Under the pieces are notes generated by a model, which worked only from the letters and a program-made list of their open reading frames with translations, was not told where the DNA came from and ran no database searches. Source: Ilyonectria destructans (taxonomy: Eukaryota > Ascomycota > Sordariomycetes > Hypocreales > Nectriaceae). Taken from it: a stretch of 64,000 nt of DNA. The translations under genes were made by a program, and so were the position numbers. Shown piece after piece: positions 33,401 to 41,978 of the stretch. Within the stretch, counting starts at the first letter, position 1. Each line of letters starts with the position of its first letter. Location: the NCBI GenBank assembly GCA_020740775.1, contig JAHEWK010000028.1:186001-250000 (forward strand). Direction: 5' to 3'.

Positions 33401-34656
33401 AGTCGAAGGTGAGGAATGACGTGCAGAGCTGTTCCTTGGTGAAAGACATGCATGCTGCTTCCGAAATTCCTAGAGATTGGTGGATGATACGACACGTATA
33501 GCCCACGATTAACAGATAAGCACGATGCCCAGGAAATGATGCTGTCCACGTCCCAAGTCCGTTGAATATTTGGGGTGCTTGTTTGAGACAAGTGAATGTC
33601 CAGGTTTGGACGGCTGGCTCCACCACTCAAGACCGAGGACCAATCCAACTGAACAGGGTCGCTTTCCTCTGCCTCACCATGAGGTGGCGCATTACCGATT
33701 GAATCTGGTACCGCAAGGCTCCGCCAGTACTCAGCCATATCCCTTAGGCCGATTCCGGGCTGTCCATCCCGGCTGACGTTTCCTACTTCGTTTTCCTCCT
33801 CCTCTTCTTCGCAATCGCATGCACGTCCCCAGTTTCTTTCCAGGAAACATTTCGCCGAGTAGACATCTGATTCCAAGGGAGCACCGGTAGCGTTGTCATC
33901 GATGTCAATCTCGCTTTGAGAATCTGAGACGTCTGAGTCGGAGCTGGAGTCAGGTTCCCAAACATTTTCAGGTTCAGACTCGAGGTCAGACGCTACACCA
34001 TCTTCAGCCCCCCCATTTTGACATCTCACGTTCCCATCGTTTCGTGGCTCGCCTGGGTCGATTTCGACTGCCACGTTTGGGCTCGCGGCGACGCCGTCTC
34101 TCTCAGATGATGAATGGGGGGTATATTCTGTCTCTGAAGCGTTTGACAAATTAACAGAGTGCAGCTCACAATCCGCCGCTTCGCATTCGTCATCATCTGT
34201 AGCAGCATGGTTCGTATCGCTTGAGCCTAGATCGATTGCCCTATATGATTCTGCTGTATTGCCTAGACTCCGTGGACACGGTGATGCTAGAACGGCCTCT
34301 TCTGTCGATCGCGAAGGCAATCCACTTCTGGCTGCTGTGGTGTCAATTGATGAGGGTGTCTCGATTCGGCTCGCCAAACCATCTCCGCTTGAAGTATTAT
34401 CCAAACAGCCTCTTAAATCTAATCGGTTTTTTTGTGTGAGAGGAGGCGGCAAAGCTTCTATTTGTTGAGGGACGTAGATCTGAAATCTGGTGTCGCCGTG
34501 GGCTGGTACCGGTAGCTTCTGAAGCCGTCTCCGAGCGCGTTTGGCGATGACATCTTGCTTCGCTTTCTCTTCCGGTGTATCGTACTTCCGAGGCCGCCCA
34601 CGCTTTCTTGTTACTTCGGGCATGATGATGGACGGGACATAAAATGGATGAAGCAT
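30500..34656 (-). CDS. large AT-hook orphan protein (three exons, about 1,342 aa)
   Basis: Two long frames on this strand are separated only by one stop, and the second begins without ATG, which points to one spliced gene. Intron 1 (32750-32824, 75 nt: GTATAGT...CTTAC...CCAG) removes the TAG; intron 2 (30754-30806, 53 nt: GTGAGA...CTTAC...ACAG) moves into the frame that ends at 30500. The exons total 1,343 codons without a stop. The N-terminus has an AT-hook, RKRGRPRKY (about residues 16-24), followed by a basic helix (EKAKQDVIAKRARRR). Residues of about 150-300 are acidic and Ser-rich. The remaining 1,000 residues are a large, apparently folded, His/Trp-rich region without any motif I recognise. 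The ATG of MPEVTRKRG (34623) may be the true start. DNA binding is inferred from the AT-hook only. Confidence 0.75.
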
Positions 34657-34688
34657 GTTCGTTTTCCAGGAAATGACCCTTCTCCTGA

Positions 34689-34830
34689 ATTGACCGCGAA
34701 ATCCTGATTAGGCTAGTGAGTGACCGCTTAAATCGAAAGACGTTAGTGCATGACCGCTAAAATCTGATTCGCCCGACACAAATGCGCTAAGTCTCTAAAA
34801 AGCTAGCTCAATGACCGCAGAACTCAAAAC
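34689..34830. repeat. 30-bp diverged tandem repeat with TGACCGC core
   Basis: TGACCGC starts at 34691, 34721, 34751 and 34812, spacings of 30, 30 and 61 bp, with one decayed unit (ATGCGCTAAGTC) in the gap. The unit resembles TGACCGCTNAAATCTGATT. It lies immediately upstream of the large minus-strand gene, so it may be its promoter array or the subterminal repeat of an element. Confidence 0.7.
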
Positions 34831-35789
34831 AGTAATTTCTGCTGACCCGATCGTTTTATTTAGTACGTACATCACGGGGTGTAGAATGGGCAAAACGAAA
34901 CTTACCTTGTTTAGGACATCGTTCTGGAGCCTACCAGGATACCGTCCGGTCCAAGCCATGCTATCATTGGCTAAAGTCATCGGTGTATCGAACTGCCCCT
35001 GTTCATACTCAGTTCAGCTAGCTGTTTCGGGAAACCACTGTGGATCCAACAAGGATACCGTCCGGTCCAAGCCCTCCTTTCATTGGTTTGAGCTCTAGAC
35101 CAAGCGACCAGGGTGTAACGATATTTCGTAAGCAGCCTCTGAGCTCAGACCATGCTTTCGTCTCGACACCGAGTTAGATGCTTTCTTTTGCGTGTTTTTT
35201 AGCCAACAATAAATAAAAAATGGCTTTATGGAGATTGATCAATCAATTGCTTTCTTCTCTATCGTTTTATATACATATTGCTAGATGCATCGTTGTGGTT
35301 GAATTTTGACAAAATAAAATGCCTCTGTCGACTACCCGCGCGAATTCCATCAAGTCCCCCAGGACTCAAGCCTGGGGGGAGCCCGATTTGCATGTCCTAT
35401 CGTTACCCGTAACCCAAACCACCCGTTTTCCCCCAACAATTAGAAGAAAAAATCAAAGTCCAAGATCAAAATTCAAGCCAATCAAAGGCTAGGAAAAGAG
35501 GACGGGTTTATAAAGACCCAAATAGGCTATTTCAAGATATCCGGAATGTTAAGAGGGCAAGAAGGCGAATAAAAACGCCTGAGGTTGAAGATTCAGAATA
35601 GCTTGTTTTTTCTTTGTTCTTATTGGTTGATTTTTTGATATTTAGAAATTTAATTAGTTAGTTTATTAAAAATCAGTTGAAATGGACCAATTAGGTCTTT
35701 TAGTTGTTATTTTATCTATAAGTGAAGTTGAATCGCGATTTTAGTTGTTATGTAAGTGGGGCGGTCAGGTAAGGGGTCGGTCAGCTAAT
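34831..35789. other. AT-rich, gene-less stretch
   Basis: The direct repeat GGATACCGTCCGGTCCAAGC occurs at about 34939 and 35054. From about 35180 the DNA becomes markedly AT-rich, as expected for RIP-affected debris. Variants of GGTCGGTCAGC occur near 35760-35800. Confidence 0.5.
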
Positions 35790-37920
35790 GGGTGGTCCGA
35801 CTTAGTAACCCATCGACTGGAGAAGTGCACGCTCTCATGAAGACTTCTAAGTACGCATCTGCAAGCCTATTGGTCGGATCGGCTACAAAAGAGTATCCAG
35901 CTGTTAATGTTGATAGCCTATCTCGAATAGCACCGAGATCAGGATCAGCTGGTTCCTACTTATATATAAGCCGCCGGTATTGAATGGTAGCTTGTCTTAA
36001 CGCCTCGCGGGAAAGACCGCGAAAACTATTCATCGTTAAGTATAAGTGCCCATCCCATGAAAGCACTTGGTCGTTCTCGCTCCAATGGAAATAATACGCC
36101 GGTCCTTCAGCTCGGTGGAGGGCACAGCTGTAAGCTAGAAGGCTTAGAAACTCGCCAAGAGGGGACATCATGCCATCACACATCTTCTCCACGCAAATAG
36201 CATTCAAGGCTTTCAGATGACCAAAAAGCGGCCTAGCAGGAAGTCCAGTGTATAGATGAGGAAATCGTAGTAGTACTATCTCGAGAATAATCAATCGAGC
36301 GCAGTATATCAATGCTGCGAGTATTAGCGTAAATCGAGCTGGTCGAAGGTATTTATTGCCACTGGGTCTCGATAGGCCTCAGATAGCGCTGAAGTAGACG
36401 AATAGAGACAAACTGGATCTTCCATCTTCAAAGTCTTCAGTAGCTATATCGTAATAGAACCGAAGTACGACATCAGCATGAGGATCATTCAGTCCAGCCA
36501 TAGGACTGTAAGATCCCTCATTCAATATCGATTCATCTTCTAATTAATCCGTATTGTCCTCAGCGTGTACTAGGACTTCCTCGCTATCTCCTGCTTCATC
36601 ATCGGTGTCTTTACATTCGCTTTCTTCAGATTCACTGACCATATCTTCATCGTAGGGATACTCTGCCTCAGCCTAGTCTGCTGTTCTTTACTCGTCCCAT
36701 ATTGGATCAATCTAAAGTTTATCTAGCATTCTGCTTTGCTTCCTGGATAATAATTGCCCCATAATCGACCTGGCCACTAACAGCAGTAACCGTAAAATTC
36801 GAAGCCAGAAGCACACACATCGTTTGAACTCAGTCCTGTACTGGCGCTCGGAGGTAGGTCTCATAACAAGCTCGAAAGGCGCCTTATATAGACGGTCCGG
36901 GAACCTTCCTCGGAGCCACCTTCATACGCTGACATCCATATACCTCACTATATCTGCACAGCAGTCGAATAGACGGTCAAGTGCTGCTGTAATTAAAGCC
37001 AATTTGCACTCATCTCCGACTGAACTGTACAGTTCTTCTCCGTCATGATCTCCCAGCCAAAATCGCTGACTAGATGTCCAGGGCATTTCTGAGAGTATAA
37101 CAAGTATGTCGCGGCGTGCTTGGCGAAAAGTTTCCTGCCAACGAGTGCGGTGCATCCAGTTCGTTAATAATTCCTTTGATGAACCGCTATCATTAAGGAG
37201 CCTTTCGCCTGATTGCCTTTCCAGATGCTCATATTCCTCAGTGAACAATTTCTGAGCAAGGTCCTTAGTGGAATCAGGCGCCGCCTGTAGGAGTAGGCTG
37301 TTGCTTGCAGTCCCTTGCCCTGACTGAATATTGCCTGTGGAGACAATCCAAGAGTGATGAATGTCGTTTGCCTTCCAGCTTTGGAAGGTTAGCTTGTCTT
37401 CGATCTGATCCCGTAACCACCGTTTTCCTTTTCCGTCTGTTTTCCTGATTTCAAGCCTATGTGATTTCTTTACGTGCCGTAAAAGTAGCTCGAGACTTGT
37501 AGACCGTAGCCCACAATGCTTGCAGGCAGATCCATCTTGAAGAGCTAGATGCGGATGCGGCGCAGACCTATCGGCTCGCACAGGCAACGCATCTGGGTCA
37601 GGAAGAGACAGAGAATTGATCAGAGAATTGAGGCCTCGGCGCGCTGACTTAGGAACACCGTGCTTCTCCCCCAAATGGCGTCCGACGCGATCATCATCTG
37701 TTTTTAACGCATAACCGCAGCGCGTGCAAATGATTGCTGGTTCAGGTAAATTAAAATGCAAATGCAACCTTTGCAGTTTCTGTATCTGGCTTGGGGTGAT
37801 TGTTTGCACAGCGAGAGTGTTGTTCGAGAGGTTAATAGACATGATCTTACAATGCACTTTGTCTTGCCTTGGGGAATGTAGAATGGAAGCTTTGTTCACG
37901 TCGCGCTCTTGGGTAGTCAA
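35790..37920 (-). pseudogene. OrsD (DUF3505)-family remnant with RIP-type stops
   Basis: The 5' part (36922-37920, 332 aa) has the OrsD zinc-binding layout: CTRCGYAL...HLGEKH, then CKHCGLR...HVKKSH and later WLRDQIEDKLTFQSW. The frame then meets TGA in SV*RWLRGRFPDR, where Arg is expected. The middle (about 36540-36700) is acidic, as in the 823-aa relative. A later open piece (35956-36312) reads GLPARPLFGHLKALNAI, MSPLGEFLSLLAY and FHWSENDQVLSWDGHL, ending LIYK*EPADPDLGAIRDR where LIYKWEP is expected (TGG to TAG). Readable similarity stops near 35790 before the recombinase-like residues. All stops noted fit C-to-T or G-to-A changes. OrsD is named from a gene beside the orsellinic acid cluster; its function is unknown. 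Confidence 0.75.
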
Positions 37921-37955
37921 TGGAATCTACTAGGATGGCACAGGCCACCGCGTTA

Positions 37956-38083
37956 GGAACGGGCCCCGTTTCGCGTTTTTGGAAACACGACCAGTCTAGG
38001 AACGGGGCCCGTTCCAACTCGCGGGAACCATATAGGATTTTTAGAACCATGATTGGTCTAAAACCTGGAACGGGCCCCGTTCC
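37956..38083. repeat. three copies of a GC-rich 17-bp palindrome
   Basis: GGAACGGGCCCCGTTTC (37956-37972), GGAACGGGGCCCGTTCC (37999-38015) and GGAACGGGCCCCGTTCC (38067-38083). The last two are palindromic around a single central base. Copies 2 and 3 are each preceded by a similar ACGACCAGTCTA / ATGATTGGTCTA block. Confidence 0.85.
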
Positions 38084-38116
38084 CGACTTTAATCATAGAG
38101 TAGAAGGAGAGAGTCC

Positions 38117-39037
38117 GCCGTCTGGGCGTTGGTCGCGGCCGGCGCAGCGGTCAATCCTGCAGATATCACCCCGAACGATATGAACACGAAGCATTCTCTG
38201 TTCATGCAATATAACACCCCCTTAATTGGTGCTCTCCACCCTGAGTTCCATTTTAGGGATGACAGGACGCAAGGCGAGGTGGACACGCAGATCAGGATCG
38301 TCAAGTTCCTTATCGCCAACGGCGCCACGGCTAGCTGCGGATCTGAAAAGCTCACTGGCGAATTATCTTTGGAAATATTCTCATGGGTGATACGTGCATG
38401 GCCGGGATCCGCTCATTACGCCCTGGCCAAGCTGTTGCTGGACGAAGGTGCTATCAGCCTGAAGCACCCAATCGATACCACCCGGCTTGACGGTCTGAAC
38501 ACATTCTCACTGGCGGCACAAGATGACAACGTAGAGTTGTTAAAGTTGCTGGCTACTGAAATTCTGCCCTTCTGTGGATTGGAATACCCAGTCTCAGCAT
38601 TTGTCAAGGTGCCATACCTAGAAGGGGGCGGCGCTGTGAAAGAAGTCCTGATGAAGCCACCATTTTACCGTTCAGATTCTCTGCTCTATCTGGTTCGTGA
38701 ATTCATGTATCAGAAGTCCGACGAGGACTCGTGGTCCCCGCTCCTTCTGGTTGACGAATTCTTGTTTGGAAACGATGACGGGAGCCTCATGACCTGGCGT
38801 GAATTCTCCAATGCTGTGGCAATGCTTGTTGAAAATGGCTCGGACCCATTAAATGAGGAATATATCACGTATAAGAGGCGGAGGTACACCTCCACCAACT
38901 CTAGAGAGCATGAGTTGATATCCCCTCTTAAGCTTGTTGAGAAGATTGTAACGAGCAAGAGTAGAAGCAGGGCTAGGAAGGTGTTGCAGGATAATATGCC
39001 AGAATGGAGACGCCAACAGATGAAATTCACCAGGTAA
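38117..39037 (+). pseudogene. ankyrin-type protein, N-terminally truncated
   Basis: The frame is open from just after a TAG near 38095 to the stop at 39037 but has no credible ATG start; translation reads WALVAAGAAVNPADITPND, IVKFLIANGATAS, ALAKLLLDEGAISL and NVELLKLLATEI, which are degenerate ankyrin repeats (four recognisable). The C-terminal 120 residues (VLMKPPFYRSDSLLYLVREF, RYTSTNSREHE) show no repeat. Codon content looks natural and there is no internal stop, so truncation at the palindrome array just upstream is the main defect. The missing N-terminus may have carried an effector domain, as in fungal ankyrin or NLR-like proteins, but none is seen. Confidence 0.55.
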
Positions 39038-39040
39038 TCA

Positions 39041-39248
39041 TTCAGCCCGAAGGGCGTTTTACTCAGTCAGAAAGAATTGTTCAGCCCGAAGGGCGTTTTG
39101 CCTTTCGGTCGAAAGGTCTTTTAAGCTCTGGGATTCTCTACCCATAAATCGACCGCTCACCCCTGCAAACATACCCCTGTCAAATTACCCCATATATATA
39201 TATATATAGGACATGCGAAAAACGCAATGTTAGCAATGTTAGCAATGT

Positions 39249-39282
<34 letters not shown>
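39041..39282. repeat. cluster of simple and direct repeats
   Basis: The 20-bp sequence TTCAGCCCGAAGGGCGTTTT is perfectly repeated at 39041 and 39080, followed by the palindrome CCTTTCGGTCGAAAGG (39101-39116). Then come (TA)n near 39190-39208, GCAATGTTA three times from about 39224, and (GA)n at about 39251-39279. Confidence 0.8.
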
Positions 39283-39283
<1 letters not shown>

Positions 39284-39761
39284 CAATGTTAATCATGTTA
39301 CGACCTGGGCGAGCCGGGCGTGCATGAGACCCTATTTAATAGCTGTTATCCACACCTGTAATCGCTACCATTGTGATTATAGACTTATCTTTTGGCCTGA
39401 CGGGCTAGGAGACGTAATGCGAAGTGTGGATCGTTACAAATCAGCTCAGAAAATGAGGGGTGGGTTGTCGTTGTGTCGCGTGGGACTTAGTGAAATTTTA
39501 ACCGCAGTTCTAAATGGACATTTTAGCGCAGTAACGGTTAACTATTAATAATAGTAACTAAGTATTACATACAAACGGAGTTTTTCATTGCTCCGAATCC
39601 CGGGCTCCACAGCCCCTCAGCTGCGGCGGGCTCAAACCACCACTTTTAAAGCGGGGTTACGCACCTTTCAGATAAGCTTCCTAACTTCGAGGATCATTTT
39701 CGAGCTGGAATCCCGTCACTCTACAGTCTAATATTGTCCTATAGCTGGTAGTCCAGTCAAT
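39283..39761. other. intergenic, nothing recognised
   Basis: Likely 5' flank of the gene at 39762. Confidence 0.4.
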
Positions 39762-40850
39762 ATGGATGGCCTTGTTACCGCCATGGAGATACAAGGGTTC
39801 GCGGAGGCGACTTATCCGCACTTGACTCCCGACCAGGCTCTCCTCCAATATTACCGCGACATCTACGAATCCGTACCTGAACCCATCCGCTCACAGCTAC
39901 CTGACATCGCGGTGGCAGCAGGTGACCTCTGTGGTTCTCGGGGCACTGTCTTCTTTGGGCAAGTGGTTAGGATACTTAGGGGAGAGGTCGGCACAAACGA
40001 ATCACTATCAAATCTCCTCAACCAGATGCGAGGACAAACTGAACTTTTGGAGAACTTTCAAAGCCAACTGAGGACCTTTCAACGACGAGAAATATTTGGC
40101 CAGCTGGCTGCATTTTCGACTTCCACTGCCGCTGTCTATCAAATAAAAAGATTGGCAGATCAGACCGAACGTGTGGCTGGCTCTCTGAGGGGCATCGAGT
40201 TACTTTTAAAGTCAGAGCACGTCCGCGGCCAGCATTTTCCTCGACATGTTCATTCGTATATACGGTTGTTGATTGAGACATACACTTCCGATACCATTCC
40301 TCACTACTTCACCGTATTCAACCATGGCGATCTATGGCATCCCGATTTTGCCGATATTCAGCGTGGAGATCCATTAGGGCCATCATATCTCGGGCATAAA
40401 ACGGATCTCGACGAACTATGCGCATTTCTAGCAGAAGAAGTACGCCCTCAAGTTGGACCAGAGGCTGTTTTACACGTCGTAATGCCTTCAGTTGGTCCTT
40501 TATCTCTTGAAGAGGCGATCAGGTTTCCAGAGGCCATGCGTCCATTCAAGATCGACGGGCAAACTGGCGATGGGGGAACAAAATTAGTGTATATCTGTGC
40601 CCCAGAAGTGCAAGACCAGGAATGTCTGAATGGTGTCGGAGTTCTGAGGCAAAGGGAGATTTGGAGGATGGATGGAGCGATAGGGATTCCTTTTACACCG
40701 CTGGTTACGTCTTTTCATCAATATTTCGTCGACCCTACATACAAGATTCGAACTGATGTGGGCTTGATACTCGCCGGGGGGGGTTACTATCCTTGTGGAC
40801 TCGAGCCTCCAAGGACCTTGGGTCAGCAGACAGCACGACCATGGTTGTAA
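39762..40850 (+). CDS. hypothetical protein, 362 aa
   Basis: Intact frame with a good start context (GTCAATATGGATG). The N-terminal 130 residues are mostly helical (QALLQYYRDIYESVPEPIR, LLNQMRGQTELLENFQSQLR), the latter being coiled-coil-like. The C-terminal half looks globular, with TVFNHGDLWHPDFADIQ, DELCAFLAEEVRPQVGPEA and VTSFHQYFVDPTYKIRTD. No signal peptide, membrane helix or catalytic motif is apparent. I do not recognise the family. It sits between repeat clusters and may be an accessory gene. Confidence 0.65.
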   Translation: MDGLVTAMEIQGFAEATYPHLTPDQALLQYYRDIYESVPEPIRSQLPDIAVAAGDLCGSRGTVFFGQVVRILRGEVGTNESLSNLLNQMRGQTELLENFQSQLRTFQRREIFGQLAAFSTSTAAVYQIKRLADQTERVAGSLRGIELLLKSEHVRGQHFPRHVHSYIRLLIETYTSDTIPHYFTVFNHGDLWHPDFADIQRGDPLGPSYLGHKTDLDELCAFLAEEVRPQVGPEAVLHVVMPSVGPLSLEEAIRFPEAMRPFKIDGQTGDGGTKLVYICAPEVQDQECLNGVGVLRQREIWRMDGAIGIPFTPLVTSFHQYFVDPTYKIRTDVGLILAGGGYYPCGLEPPRTLGQQTARPWL

Positions 40851-41235
40851 CGATCTGACTTAACTAATTATTAAACCGAGGTCGCAGGGTTTATGTTAGC
40901 AGGGGATCAGGGCGTTAGGTTCGCTGAGCAATGATAAATGACGCAAGTGTTACGTTTCGTGATACACAATAGTCGAGTCGAGTCGATTGTGGTAACGAGG
41001 TTGTATTGAAAGCTGCAATTACCTACTGGAGCCACAATCCCCAGAGCCTTCTATCTATTTTTTTGCCTACCACCCTTTCAAACTTTACAATACTATTGCT
41101 TCGGCAATTAAAAGTCGGGACATGTCACTTGTCGGGGGAAGCAACTGCACGATTCAAACTTGGTGACGCTCAAGAACACGACCCTCGCATGCAGCGAACC
41201 TTTTGGCCTCTACCATACTTGGGCATTGTAGAGTA
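40851..41235. other. intergenic, nothing recognised
   Basis: No gene recognised; a short GTCGAGTCGAGTCGATTG repeat occurs near 40971. Confidence 0.4.
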
Positions 41236-41365
41236 GAGGGAGCTCTACCCACTTCTCTACCCTACCCAGGTAGAGGAGTGGTCTCCTCTACCCTACCCGG
41301 GTAGAGTGGGTAGAGTGGTGGGTAGAGTGATGGGTAGAGTAGTAAGTAGATTGGTGGGTAGAAGA
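41236..41365. repeat. GGGTAGAG tandem and inverted repeats
   Basis: Many copies of GGGTAGAG and its complement CTCTACCC, including GTAGAGGGAGCTCTAC and CTACCCGGGTAG. It lies just beyond the 3' end of the hAT-2 transposase remnant and may be its subterminal repeat region. Confidence 0.7.
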
Positions 41366-41978
41366 TAAGGTAGGTAGGGAAGGTACCGGTAGATACTGTA
41401 TATATACTCAATTCTTCAAAATATGCCATTTTATATTATACATCCCAATCCTCCTCGTCGAAATCAATATCCACCTCGTCCATCTCCTCAGCCTCTACAA
41501 TCATCCCTAGCAGCTCCTCCGAAGAGATAAGCTTCCTCGCAAACCAGTTATCCATACACTCTAACCTCTGGAGGTTCTCTGGCGATAACCTAAGCCTATC
41601 CCAGCTCTGTGTACGGCGTGCGCCCGAGAATTGTTATTCTGGTTCAGCGGATGAGGGTGCGATTGAGAGGATATTGACGACCATACGGTGGAGATGAGGA
41701 TAGTACTGGTGCTGCTCTGGAACTAACCACTATTGAAGAGGAGTTATCTTTAGAGTATTAAGATCGATAGTCTTATCTTCAAAAAACGTTATAAATGTAT
41801 CTTCATCCTCTTGTGAAGTATGTTGGACTCTTAGACGATGTTTCAGCCGGTCTAATTTATTCTCTACCCTCTTTTTCGAGGACGGATGATACGTATCGGT
41901 ATCAGCAGCAGCAGTAGGGAGTGATTTATGAGGGAGATGCGTGTATTCCTTCTGCCAGATCGAATAAGCAGTATCAAT

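Noticed and set aside
39224..39290. CRISPR-like short direct repeats (GCAATGTTA units)
   Set aside because: Adjacent tandem units without unique spacers in a eukaryotic context; a microsatellite.
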